A stretch of 64,000 nucleotides of DNA from Rhabditoides inermis (Eukaryota; Nematoda; Chromadorea; Rhabditida; Rhabditidae), in NCBI GenBank assembly GCA_963966185.1, contig CAWZYM010000406.1, positions 327,001 through 391,000 on the forward strand. The letters are read 5' to 3'. This document shows positions 8,241 through 19,700 of this stretch, piece by piece (position 1 is the first letter of the stretch; each line of letters starts with the position of its first letter). The notes below the pieces were generated by a model. The model ran no database searches. It was not told the DNA's origin and saw nothing but the letters and a program-made list of their open reading frames with translations. The translations under genes were made by a program, and so were the position numbers.

Positions 8241-9526
8241 TCGGGTGTAAGTGTAAAATGCCCTATGGTTTCCGCACTTTTTGTCCGTCCGTCCATCGCT
8301 CTACCGCGCCAGCCACTATTCCTATCTAGCCAAACGTGACATCGATCCGATGGTCTCGGTCCCGAGATGCAGGATTCCAATTTTCAGCCCTTTATCTCTC
8401 ATATCCGCGGAGCTATGAGCCCTAAAGAAAATTCGACGAAATAGCGCGTAATCAGAGAGAGTCAGACAGAAAAAAGAGCGAAATAGTGTGTCAGATGAAG
8501 AGACGGTTAGGTCGTTGAACGGTTGCATCGAGTAGGCCTTACAAGAACGAGTACTGCGGATCGCAGACTTCAGCTATCGAAAAACGGTTTCGACGTCACT
8601 CCTCTACACTCCCTCACCTACAAATCTGCCCGTAATCTTTTTATAACTCCTCCTGGTTCCCTTTCACGAAGTGATTTAGTCGAGGCGAGGCGACACCAAA
8701 CAGTTGTCGCGGGCTGTTCAAGAAAACTAGGCAACCGTGTAAGGTCTCCCTTTACTACAACATGCAAATAGGTGGCCACTACACTTCTACCGAAATTTGC
8801 ATCTTTTTGTGACCTCTGACGCCCGCTATCAATTAAATTCCTCTAATCGACGTCGTTTTATTGCCCCGCGACGAGAGAGTGTGGCGAGGTGAGAGTGCGC
8901 CAGCTGCCAGTCTGTCTGCTGTTAGAGAAAGAGACAGTCAATTGTGCAAATGAGCGAGAACATCACCACGCACTACGAAACAGCTCACCACACTCCAACA
9001 ACAATTTTCTGAGCACATACAATGAAACATTACTATATGCACTCACGTCATTGTATGTTCAATCAGGGATAGGGATGTCAAGTGGGCGGAGCTTTGATGG
9101 CACAAATATGCGGCATCTTCCCGCGCCAAACGGAATACACCATTCGACGCGCCGTAAAAAGTTGTATCTAGTAGTGCCTTCCTTTTGGCGCTGGACCGTG
9201 TCATAACCTATTATTTTTGACAAAAATTGATTTTATCCTATGAAAATGACGTCAAAAAGGGGCGTGGCTTAGCCTTTCTCTGTGAAGTTGTGTGCCGCGC
9301 GCGCCCTCAAACCGCGCGCTTTCGATGCGCGTAACGCGGAAATAAAAGTAAACAACTAATTAAAATGATACTGTTTCAATACTCCATATAATTTACTTCA
9401 TTTTGATATACAGTAAGCACATATCCGTAACACTTGAAAACTCCCCTTGACATCCCTAATCAGGGAAGTGAGGCGAGGCGAAGTACTTTGTAGTACCACC
9501 TCCTTTTCTCATTCCTCTCTTTTTCG
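8241..9526 (+). repeat. R module copy 1 (long form), carrying a hAT MITE
   Basis: The R module is a non-coding segment of about 0.9 kb present seven times. It starts TC, then GTAAAATGCCCTATGGT, GTCCGTCC, CATCGCTCTACCGCGCC and CATCGATCCGATGGTCTCGG, and ends GGGAAGTGAGGCGAGGCGAA before a CT array. The long form keeps CGCACTTTTTGTCCGTCC near the start, as do the copies at 27809 and 34287. Frames of 60-105 codons recur at the same place in several copies, but copies differ by changes that do not favour silent sites, so I do not call them genes. This copy is lengthened by a 389 bp insertion at 9070-9458. Confidence 0.88.
9070..9458. mobile_element. hAT-type MITE with perfect TIRs and 8 bp TSD
   Basis: Terminal inverted repeats TAGGGATGTCAAG (9070-9082) and CTTGACATCCCTA (9446-9458) are perfect over 13 bp. 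They are flanked by the direct repeat ATCAGGGA (9062-9069 and 9459-9466). An 8 bp target duplication and a TIR of the form YAGRGRTGTCAA are typical of hAT elements. The other six R modules have only one copy of the target word and no insert, which confirms the boundaries. The 389 bp element has no transposase and contains ordinary AT-rich sequence plus a GC-rich middle (GCCGCGCGCGCCCTC). Confidence 0.93.
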
Positions 9527-9638
9527 TCTCTCTCTCTCTCTCTCTCTTACAATTTATTTTTCTCTTATATTGTCATAGATCAGTGATAACTATAAAGTCT
9601 ACTTGGATACATATAAAATAGAAATTGTCATCCAGCCG

Positions 9639-9693
<55 letters not shown>

Positions 9694-9775
9694 ATCTCTC
9701 TTTTTTATACATATATTATAACATTAGATCAGTGATAACTATAAAGTCTACTTGGATCTAAAATAAATAATAATT
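9527..9775 (+). repeat. (CT)n arrays and R-tail spacers
   Basis: CT runs at 9527-9547 and 9643-9700. Each is followed by a spacer with GATCAGTGATAACTATAAAG and CTACTTGGAT. The second spacer ends AATAATAATTGTCAACCAGC, entering satellite B. The spacer words GTGATAACTA and GTCAACCAGC are also parts of the B monomer. Confidence 0.85.
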
Positions 9776-12534
9776 GTCAACCAGCTACTGATAGGATTTG
9801 ACCGCGGAGGCGCGCGGAGCGGCTGTCTATGATCAAAGGCGAGAGTAGAGATTTTATAATATTAGATCCGTGATAACTAATCATTGTCAACCAGCTACTG
9901 ATAGAGTTAAACCGCTGATGCGCGCGGAGCGGCTGTCTGTGATCAAAGGCGAGAGTAGATATTTTATAATATTAGATCCGTGATAACTAATCATTGTCAA
10001 CCAGCTAATGATAGGATTTGACCGCGGAGGCGCGCGGAGCGGCTGTCTATGATCAAAGGCGAGAGTAGAGATTTTATAATATTAGATCCGTGATAACTAA
10101 TCATTGTCAACCAGCTACTGATAGAGTTAAACCGCTGATGCGCGCGGAGCGGCTGTCTGTGATCAAAGGCGAGAGTAGATATTTTATAATATTAGATCCG
10201 TGATAACTAATCATTGTCAACCAGCTACTGATAGGATTTGACCGCGGAGACGCGCGGAGCGGCTGTCTGTGATCAAAGGCGAGTGTAGATATTTTATAAT
10301 ATTAGATCCGTGATAACTAATCATTGTCAACCAGCTACTGATAGGATTTGACCGCGGAGGCGCGCGGAGCGGCTGTCTGTGATCAAAGGCGAGAGTAGAG
10401 ATTTTATAATATTAGATCCGTGATAACTAATCATTGTCAACCAGCTACTGATAGAGTTTGACCGCTGATGCGCGCGGAGCGGCTGTCTGTGATCAAAGGC
10501 GAGAGTAGAGATTTTATATTATTAGATCCGTAACAACTAATCATTGTCAACCAGCTATTGATAGAGTTTGACCGCTGAGGCGCGCGGAGCGGCTGTCTGT
10601 GATCAAAGGCGAGAGTAGATAGTTTATAATATCAAATCCGTGATAAATAATCATTGTCAACCAGCTACTGATAGAATTTGACCGCTGAGGCGCGCGGAGC
10701 GGCTGTCTGTGATCAAAGGCGAGTGTAGAGATTTTATAATATCAGATCCGTGATAACTAATAATTGTCAACCAGCTACTGATAGAATTTGACCGCTGAGG
10801 CGCGCGGAGCGGCTGTCTGTGATCAAAGGCGAGAGTAGATCTAGATATTTTATAATATCAGATCCGTGATAACTGATCATTGTCAACCAGCTACTGATAG
10901 AAATTGACCGCTGAGGCGCGCGGAGCGGCTGTCTGTGATCAAAGGCGAGAGTAGAGATTTTATAATGTTAGATCCGTGATAACTAATCATTGTCAACCAG
11001 CTACTGATAGAGTTTGACCGCTGAGGCGCGCGGAGCGGCTGTCTGTGATCAAAGGCGAGAGTAGATAGTTTATAATATCAAATCCGTGATAAATAATCAT
11101 TGTCAACCAGCTACTGATAGAATTTGACCGCTGAGGCGCGCGGAGCGGCTGTCTGTGATCAAAGGCGAGTGTAGAGATTTTATAATATCAGATCCGTGAT
11201 AACTAATAATTGTCAACCAGCTACTGATAGAATTTGACCGCTGAGGCGCGCGGAGCGGCTGTCTGTGATCAAAGGCGAGAGTAGATATTTTATAATATCA
11301 GATCCGTGATAACTGATCATTGTCAACCAGCTACTGATAGAAATTGACCGCTGAGGCGCGCGGAGCGGCTGTCTGTGATCAAAGGCGAGAGTAGAGATTT
11401 TATAATGTTAGATCCGTGATAACTAATCATTGTCAACCAGCTACTGATAGAGTTTGACCGCTGAGGCGCGCGGAGCGGCTGTCTGTGATCAAAGGCGAGA
11501 GTAGAGATTTTATAATATTAGATCCGTGATAACTAATCATTGTCAACCAGCTACTGATAGAAATTGACCGCTGAGGCGCGCGGAGCGGCTGTCTGTGATC
11601 AAAGGCGAGAGTAGAGATTTTATAATATTAGATCCGTGATAACTAATCATTGTCAACCAGCTATTGATAGAGTTTGACCGCTGAGGCGCGCGGAGCGGCT
11701 GTCTGTGATCAAAGGCGAGAGTAGATAGTTTATAATATCAAATCCGTGATAAATAATCATTGTCAACCAGCTACTGATAGAATTTGACCGCTGAGGCGCG
11801 CGGAGCGGCTGTCTGTGATCAAAGGCGAGTGTAGAGATTTTATAATATCAGATCCGTGATAACTAATAATTGTCAACCAGCTACTGATAGAATTTGACCG
11901 CTGAGGCGCGCGGAGCGGCTGTCTGTGATCAAAGGCGAGAGTAGATCTAGATATTTTATAATATCAGATCCGTGATAACTGATCATTGTCAACCAGCTAC
12001 TGATAGAAATTGACCGCTGAGGCGCGCGGAGCGGCTGTCTGTGATCAAAGGCGAGAGTAGAGATTTTATAATGTTAGATCCGTGATAACTAATCATTGTC
12101 AACCAGCTACTGATAGAGTTTGACCGCTGAGGCGCGCGGAGCGGCTGTCTGTGATCAAAGGCGAGAGTAGAGATTTTATAATATTAGATCCGTGATAACT
12201 AATCATTGTCAACCAGCTACTGATAGAAATTGACCGCTGAGGCGCGCGGAGCGGCTGTCTGTGATCAAAGGCGAGAGTAGAGATTTTATAATATTAGATC
12301 CGTGATAACTAATCATTGTCAACCAGCTACTGATAGAGTTTGACCGCTGAGGCGCGCGGAGCGGCTGTCTGTGATCAAAGGCGAGAGTAGAGATTTTATA
12401 ATATTAGATCCGTGATAACTAATCATTGTCAACCAGCTACTGATAGAAATTGACCGCTGAGGCGCGCGGAGCGGATGTCTGTGATCAAAGGCGAGAGTAG
12501 AGATTTTATAATGTTAATTCCGTGTTAACTAATC
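9776..12534 (+). repeat. Satellite B array, longest in the window (about 25 monomers)
   Basis: Regular 110 bp period (CCAGCTA starts at 9781, 9891, 10001). Variants show higher-order structure: AGTTAAACCGCTGATGCGCG occurs in alternate monomers at about 9905 and 10125, and a 6 bp insertion (TCTAGA) occurs near 10837 and again about 1.1 kb later near 11944. GCCGCT/AGCGG words can form a small hairpin in each monomer. Confidence 0.95.
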
Positions 12535-12645
12535 AGATCAGAGAGTCGGAGAAAATGCAAATCAATATATTATTATTATTATTTTTGATCTACTGATAGG
12601 CTTTGACCGCGGAGGCACGCGGTAGCGTGCCGAAGCGCCTTTAGA

Positions 12646-12740
<95 letters not shown>

Positions 12741-12860
12741 GACAGAGAGAGACAGAGAGAGACAGTGAGAGAAACGGAAAGTTAAGTTCAGTTATGACAT
12801 AGTTATCACTCATATACCGATAGTCTTCGGCTGCATCTCGGAGCGCCTTCTATGAGCATA
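12535..12860 (+). repeat. Satellite A monomer, long (GA)n run and G segment copy 2
   Basis: One A monomer with a core near 12610 is followed by GA/GACA repeats (12648-12771) and then the G segment (TTATCACTCATATACCGATA, CTTCGGCTGCATCTCGGAGC). Confidence 0.88.
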
Positions 12861-13125
12861 GGTAAGATAATATCAGTCGAGAATCAAAAATCATCAACCA
12901 GCTACTGTTAGACATTGACACTGTTCAAACATTTGTTAATACTGTAATTCAAAATTGAGGAAATACAATAAGATCACTCGTTTTTGGAAGGCTCTGACAA
13001 CAGCACTTCTTTCACAGCTCCTAATAGCACTTCCAGAGCACATATCAAGTCAATCTATATATCAATCGATAGATAATTTTCTCCTCTATTTTATACCTAT
13101 ATTTCTAGCGCGCGAAGCGCGCTAG
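12861..13125 (+). repeat. L module, type II, complete
   Basis: Type II has a different 5' half from type I: TATCAGTCGAGAATC, CATTGACACTGTTC, AACATTTGTTAATACTG, GGAAATACAATAAGATCAC and GGAAGGCTCTGACAACAGC. The 3' half (CCTAATAGCACTTCCAGAGC onward) and the palindrome at 13105-13125 are shared with type I. Confidence 0.88.
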
Positions 13126-14005
13126 TCTGGTGTAAGTGTAAAATGCCCTATGGTGTCTGTACGTCCATCGCTCTACCGCGCCAGCCACTACTCCTATCTA
13201 GCCAAACGTGACATCGATCCGATGGTCTCGGTCCCGAGATGCAGGATTCCAATTTTCAGCTCGTTATCTCTCATATCCGCGGAGCTATAAGCTCCAGAAA
13301 GTCCGACGAAATAGCGCGTAATCAGAGAGAGTCAGACAGAAAAGCGGCGAAATAGTGTGTGAGGCGAGGAGACGGGTCACTGACGAATCGGCTGCGGCGA
13401 GTAGACCTTACAAGAACGAGCACTGCGGATCGCAGACTTCAGCTATCGGAAAACGGTTTCGACGTCACTCCTCTACACTCCCTCACCTACAAATCTGCCC
13501 GTAATCTTTTTATAACTCCTCCTGGTTTCTTTTCACGAAGTGATTTAGTCGAGGCGAGGCGACACCAAACAGTTGTCGCGGGCTGTTCAAGAAAACTAGG
13601 CAACCGTGTAAGGTCTCCCTTTACTACAACATGCAAATAGGTGGCCACTACACTTCTACCAAAATTTGCATCTTTTTGTGACCTCTGACGCCCGCTATCA
13701 ATTAAATTCCTCTAATCGACGCCACTTTATTGCCCCGCGACGAGAGAGTGTGGCGAGGTGAGAGTGCGCCAGCTGCCAGTCTGTCTGATGTCAGAGAAAG
13801 AGACAGTCAATTGTGCAAATGAGCGAGAACATCACCATGCACTACGAAACAGCTCACCACACTGCAACAAACTGCGCGATTACTATATTCTGAGCACATA
13901 CAATAAAACATTACTATATGCACTCACGTCATTCTATATTCAATAAGGGAAGTGAGGCGAGGCGAAATACTATGTAACCTCCTTTTTTCATCCAATTTCT
14001 TTTCT
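13126..14005 (+). repeat. R module copy 2 (short form)
   Basis: Starts TCTGGTGTAAGTG and lacks the CGCACTTTTTGTCCGTCC stretch. Contains an open frame of 93 codons (13359-13640) that recurs at 18324-18605; judged non-coding. Confidence 0.88.
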
Positions 14006-14144
14006 CATCTCTCTCTTTTTCGTCTCTCTCTCTCTCTTTCTCTCTTTCTCTCCCTCTCTCCCTCTCTTCCTCTCTCTCTATCTTTCTCTCTCTCTATCTC
14101 TCTCTCTCTCTTTCGTCTTTCTCTCTCTCTCGCTCTCTCTTTCG

Positions 14145-14183
<39 letters not shown>

Positions 14184-14248
14184 TGATTTTATAATAAAAG
14201 ACCAGTGATAACTATAAATTATATTTGTATCTCTAATTAATAAAAATT
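14006..14248 (+). repeat. CT-rich microsatellite and R-tail spacer
   Basis: CT, CTTT and CTCC repeats to 14183, then GACCAGTGATAACTATAAAT and AT-rich sequence leading to GTCAACCAGC. Confidence 0.9.
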
Positions 14249-14670
14249 GTCAACCAGCTTCTGATAGGCTTTACCGCGGAGTGTGCCGGAGCGCCCTCTA
14301 TGTGCATACGAGAGAGTGAAAGATCAGAGAGTAGGAAAGAATGCATATCAGTATCAGTGTTCAATATATGATTATAATTACTGATCTACTGATCGGCTTT
14401 GACCGCGGAGGCGCGCGAAGCGTGCCGGAGCGCTTTCTATGTGCATACGAGAAAATGAACGATCAGAGATTCGGAGAAAATTCATATCAGTAGCAGTGAT
14501 CAATTTATTCTTATTATTACTGATATACTGATATACTTTGACCGCGAAGGCGCGCGGAGCGTGCCGGAGCGCTTTCTATGTGCATACGAGAATGTGAACG
14601 ATCAGAGAGTCGGAGAAAATGCATATCAGTAGCAGTGATCAATTTATTCTTATTATTACTGATCTACTGA
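14249..14670 (+). repeat. Satellite A monomers entered through a B-type start
   Basis: Begins with the B word GTCAACCAGCTTCTGATAGG but continues as A. The last monomer switches back to B at GATCTACTGATAGAATTTG near 14665. Confidence 0.85.
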
Positions 14671-16838
14671 TAGAATTTGACCGCGGAGGCGCGCGGAGCG
14701 GCTATCTATGATCATAGGCGAGAGTAGATATTTCATAATATTAGATCCGTGATAACTAATAAATGTCAACCAGCTACTGATAGAATTTGACTGCTGAGGC
14801 GCGCGGAGCGGCTGTCTGTGATCAAAGGCGAGAGTAGAGATTTTATAATATTAGATCCGTGATAACTAATCATTGTCAACCAGCTACTGATAGATTTGAC
14901 CGCTGAGGCGCGCGGAGCGGCTGTCTGTGATCAAAGGCGAGAGTAGAGATTTTATAATATTAGATCCGTGATAACTAATCATTGTCAACCAGCTACTGAT
15001 AGATTTGACCGCTGAGGCGCGCGGAGCGGCTGTCTGTGATCAAAGGCGAGAGTAGAGATTTTATAATATTAGATCCGTGATAACTAATCATTGTCAATAG
15101 AGATTTTATAATATTAGATTCGTGATAACTAATCATTGTCAACCAGCTACTGATAGAATTTGACCGCTGAGGCGCGCGGAGCGGCTGTCTGTGATCAAAG
15201 GCGAGAGTAGAGATTTTATAATATTAGATCCGTGATAACTAATCATTGTCAACCAGCTACTGATAGAATTTGACCGCTGAGGCGCGCGGAGCGGCTGTCT
15301 GTGATCAAAGGCGAGAGTAGAGATTTTATAATATTAGATCCGTGATAACTAATCATTGTCAATAGAGATTTTATAATATTAGATTCGTGATAACTAATCA
15401 TTGTCAACCAGCTACTGATAGAATTTGACCGCTGAGGCGCGCGGAGCGGCTGTCTGTGATCAAAGGCGAGAGTAAAGATTTTATAATATTAGATCCGTGA
15501 TAACTAATCATTGTCAACCAGCTACTGATAGAATTTGACCGCTGAGGCGCGCGGAGCGGCTGTCTGTGATCAAAGGCGAGAGTAGAGATTTTATAATATT
15601 AGATTCGTGATAACTAATCATTGTCAACCAGCTACTGATAGAATTTGACCGCTGAGGCGCGCGGAGCGGCTGTCTGTGATCAAAGGCGGGTGTAGAGATT
15701 TCCTAATATTAGATCCGTGATAACTGATCATTGTCAACCAGCTACTGATAGATTTTGACCGCGGAGGCGCGCGGAGCGGCTATCTATGATCGTAGGCGAG
15801 AGTAGAGATTTTATAATATTAGATCCGTGATAACTAATCATTGTCAACCAGCTACTGATAGAATTTGACCGCGGAGGCGCGCGGAGCGGCTATCTATGAT
15901 CGTAGAGTAGTTAATTCATGACGAGAAAGTGAAAGATCAGAGAGTATAAGAAAATGCATATCTGTATCAGTGATAAATGTATTATTATAAATACTGATCT
16001 ACTGATCTACTGATAGAATTTGATCGTGGAGGCGCGCGGAGCGGATGTCTATGATAATAGGCGAGAGTAGAGATTTTATAATATTAGATCCGTGATAACT
16101 AATCATTGTCAACCAGCTACTGCTATATTATAGCGGAGGCGCGCGGAGCGGCTGTCTGTGATCATAGGCGAGAGTAGAGATTTTATAATATCAGATCGGT
16201 GATAACTAATCATTGTCAACCAGCTACTGATAGAATTTGATCGTGGAGGCGCGCGGAGCGGATGTCTATGATAATAGGCGAGAGTAGAGATTTTATAATA
16301 TTAGATCCGTGATAACTAATCATTGTCAACCAGCTACTGATATATTATAGCGGAGGCGCGCGGAGCGGCTGTCTGTGATCATAGGCGAGAGTAGAGATTT
16401 TATAATATTACATCCGTGATAACTAATCATTGTCAACCAGCTACTGATAGAATTTGATCGTGGAGGCGCGCGGAGCGGATGTCTATGATAATAGGCGAGA
16501 GTAAAGATTTTATAATATTAGATATGTGATAACTAACCATTGTCAACCAGCTACTGATAGAATTTGACCGCTGAGGCGCGCGAAGCGGCTGTCTGTGATC
16601 AAAGGCGAGAGTAGAGATTTTATAATATTAGATCCGTGATAACTAACCATTGCCAACCAGCTACTGATGAAATTTGACCGCTGAGGCGCGCGGAGCGGCT
16701 GTCTGTGATCATAGGCGAGAGTAGAGATTTTATAATATTAGATCCGTGATAACTAATCATTGTCAACCAGCTACTGATAGAATTTGACCGCGGAGGCGCG
16801 CGGAGCGGCTATCTATGATCGTAGAGTAGTTAATTCAT
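14671..16838 (+). repeat. Satellite B array with one A-type island
   Basis: About 19 B monomers. A short form lacking most of the monomer (GTCAATAGAGATTTTATAAT) occurs at about 15093 and 15358, 265 bp apart, marking a local duplication. An A-type fragment lies at about 15918-16010 (GACGAGAAAGTGAAAGATC). Variants near 16120, 16340 and 16440 alternate ATTATAGCGGAGG with GATCGTGGAGG, showing a dimeric pattern. Confidence 0.9.
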
Positions 16839-17370
16839 GACGAGAAAGTGAAAGATCAGAGAGTATAAGAAAATGCATATCTGTATCAGTGATAAATGTA
16901 TTATTATAAATACTGATCTACTGATCTACTGATAGAGTTTTAACGCGGAGGCGCGCGAAGCGTGGCGGAGCGCCTCCTATGTGCATCCGAGAGTGACATA
17001 TCAGAGAGTCGGAGAGAATGCATATCAGTAACAGTGATCAATATATTCTTATTATTACTGATCTACTGATAGACTTTGACCGCGGAGGCGCGCGAAGCGT
17101 GCCGGAGCGCCTCCTATGTGCATCCGAGAGTGACATATCAGAGAGTCGGAGAGATTGCATATCAGTAACAGTGATCAATATATTCTTATTATTACTGATC
17201 TACTGATAGACTTTGATCGCGGAGGCGCACGAAGCGTGCCGGAGCGCCTCCTATGTGCATCCGAGAGTGACATATCAGAGAGTCGGAGAGAATGCATATC
17301 AGTAACAGTGATCAATATATTCTTATTATTACTGATCTACTGATAGACTTTGACCGCGAAGGCGCACGAA
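16839..17370 (+). repeat. Satellite A array, 137 bp variant
   Basis: Monomers with GTGCATCCGAGAGTGACATA and AACAGTGATCAATATATTC, repeated 137 bp apart (17018 and 17155 mark equivalent points). Confidence 0.9.
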
Positions 17371-17889
17371 GCGTGCCGGAGCGCCTTCTTTGCGCATGAG
17401 AAAGAGTGAAAGATCAGAAAGATGGATAAATCGTAAAGCAACAATGAAAAAAAATATTATTTATCTACTGATAGACTTTTACGCGAAGGTGGGCGGAGCG
17501 TGCCGGAGCGGTTTATATGAATGCAGGGAAGAGTGAGAGAGGAACCAGAGAGACGGTGAGACCGAGAAAATGTAGATCAGTAATATGAAAATATTTAATG
17601 CCACCGAACTATGTACTGATAATCTTTGTTAGCGGAGGCTCGCGGCAGCGTGACGGAGCGCTTTTTATTAGCAAAGGAGAGAGTAGACCAGTGATAAATA
17701 AAAATAAATCTGGACTTATCAACAATTTACTGTTAGAATTTGACAGAATCTGTTTTGACAGCGAGAGGAACAGTGATATAAAAATAAAATCATTACTTAT
17801 CGACTGTAGACTTTTAGACTTTGACAGCGTATGCGCGCGATAGCTTGCCAAAGCTCCTATGTATCAAAGAAGCGTGCAAATCATTATGA
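17371..17889 (+). repeat. Divergent satellite block D, copy 1
   Basis: Old, diverged A-like monomers: GCGCATGAGAAAGAGTGAAA, GGTGGGCGGAGCGTGCCGGA, AGAGAGGAACCAGAGAGACG, TAATGCCACCGAACTATG and GGCTCGCGGCAGCGTGACGG. The same words in the same order recur at about 32042-32675, so the whole block was duplicated. No gene seen. Confidence 0.82.
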
Positions 17890-18090
17890 CATATTTTTAT
17901 AACACTGTAACATAACATGATTAATAATCATCTACTGGAGGAGTCTTGTAGAGTGATCGCGCAGCAAGAACTTCTTTCTTTCTATCTTAGCTTCTAGACT
18001 ACATATCATATCAATCAATACATCAATCGATAGATAATTTCATCCTCTATCTGTTTATCTCTAATACATCTAGCGCGCGAAGCGCGCTAG
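17890..18090 (+). repeat. L module, divergent type
   Basis: The 3' part is recognisable (ATCGATAGATAATTTCATCC and the palindrome at 18070-18090), but the 5' part differs from types I and II (TAATCATCTACTGGAGGAGT, CTTGTAGAGTGATCGCGCAG). It follows block D. Confidence 0.75.
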
Positions 18091-18956
18091 TCGCTAGTAT
18101 GTGTAAAATGCCCTATGGTGTCTGTCCATACATCGCTCTACCGCGCCACCCACTACTCCTATCTAGCCAAACGTGACCTCGATCCGATGGTCTCGGTCCC
18201 GAGATGCAGGATTCCAATTTTCAGCTCGTTATCTTTCATATCCGCGGAGCTAAAAGCTCAAGAAGGTCCGACGAAATAGCGCGTAATCCGAGAGAGTCAG
18301 ACAGAAAACAGGCGAAATAGTGTGTGAGGCGAGGAGACGGGTCACTGACGAATCGGCTGTGGCGAGTAGACCTTACAAGAACGAGCACTGCGGATCGCAG
18401 ACTTCAGCTATCGAAAAACGGTTTCGACGTCACTCCTCTACACTCCCTCACCTACAAATTGGCCCGTAATCTTTTTATAACCCCTCCTGGTTTCCTTTCA
18501 CGAAGTGATTTAGTCGAGGCGAGGCGACACCAAACAGTTGTCGCGGGCTGTTCAAGAAAACTAGGCAATCGTGTAAGGTCTCCCTTTACTACAACATGCA
18601 AATAGGTGGCCACTACACTTCTACCAAAATTTGCATCTTTTTGTGACCTCTGACGCCCGCTATCAATTAAATTCCTCTAATCGACGCCACTTTATTGCCA
18701 CGCGACGAGAGAGTGTGGCGAGGTGAGAGTGCGCCAGCTGCCAGTCTGTCTGCTGTTAGAGAAAGAGACAGTCAAATGTGCAAATGAGCGAGAACATCAC
18801 CACGCACTACGAAACAGCTCACCACACTCCAACAAACTGTGCAAATTTTATTTTCTGAGCACATACAATAAAACATTATGCACTCACGTCATTGTATGTT
18901 CAAACAGGGAAGTGAGGCGAGGCGAAATACCACCTCATTTTATCATCTCTCTTTTT
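18091..18956 (+). repeat. R module copy 3 (short form)
   Basis: Starts TCGCTAGTATGTGTAAAATG, so the first dozen bases differ from other copies. The remainder matches copy 2 closely. Confidence 0.86.
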
Positions 18957-18959
18957 TCG

Positions 18960-18990
<31 letters not shown>

Positions 18991-19075
18991 ATCTATCTGT
19001 CTTTCTTTCATGAATTTTATAATATTCGATCAGTGATAACTATAAAGTCTACTCGTATCTAAAATAAATAATGAT
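18957..19075 (+). repeat. (CT)n and R-tail spacer
   Basis: CT run to about 18988 with CTAT/CTTT ends, then TTCGATCAGTGATAACTATA and a spacer into GTCAACCAGC. Confidence 0.88.
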
Positions 19076-19700
19076 TGTCAACCAGCTACTGACAAGATTT
19101 GACCGCTGATGCGCGCGAAGCGGCTGTCTATGATCATAGGCGAAAGTAGATATTTTATAATATTAGATCCGTAATAACTAATCATTGTCAACCAGCTACT
19201 GATAGAATTTGACCGCGGAGGCGCGCGGAGCGGCTGTCTATGATCATAGGCGAGAGTAGAGTTTTTATAATATTAGATCCGTGATAACTAATAATTGTCA
19301 ACCAGCTACTGATAGAATTTGACCGTTGAGGCGCGCGGAGCAGCTGTCTATGATCATAGGCGAGAGTAGAGATTTTATAATATTAGATCCGTGATAACTA
19401 ATCATTGTCAACCAGCTACTGATAGAATTTGACCGCGGAGGCGCGCGGAGCGGATGTCTATGATCATAGGCGAGAGTAGAGATTTTATAATATTAGATCC
19501 GTGATAACTAATCATTGTCAACCAGCTACTGATAGAATTTGACCGCGGAGGCGCGCGGAGCGGATGTCTATGATCATAGGCGAGAGTAGAGATTTTATAA
19601 TATTAGATCAGTGATAACTAATCATTGTCAACCAGCTACTGATAGAATTTGACCGCGGAGGCGCGCGGAGCGGCTATCTGTGATCGTAGAGTAGTTATTT
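19076..19700 (+). repeat. Satellite B array
   Basis: About six monomers. Two adjacent ones (19417-19620) are nearly identical and share the variant GCGGATGTCTATGATCATAG. Confidence 0.93.

Noticed and set aside
8295..8330. Possible tRNA gene or tRNA-derived SINE on the minus strand (GGCGCGGTAGAGCGATGG resembles an A box)
   Set aside because: No B box (GGTTCGA type) at the right distance and no cloverleaf; the same holds for the other R modules.
8755..8775. Octamer-like word ATGCAAAT in R modules as a promoter element
   Set aside because: Present in most R copies, but with no TATA box or proximal element at a fixed distance and no transcript downstream; too short to support.
9776..12534. Hammerhead ribozyme in satellite B or A (as known in some animal satellites)
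   Set aside because: The monomers contain CTGAT words but no CTGATGA with a matching GAAA and stem II; the only full core is at 23615-23691.
18723..19013. ORFs starting MRVRQLPVCL in R modules
   Set aside because: Length varies between copies because each runs into unrelated spacer or CT array; no domain is visible.
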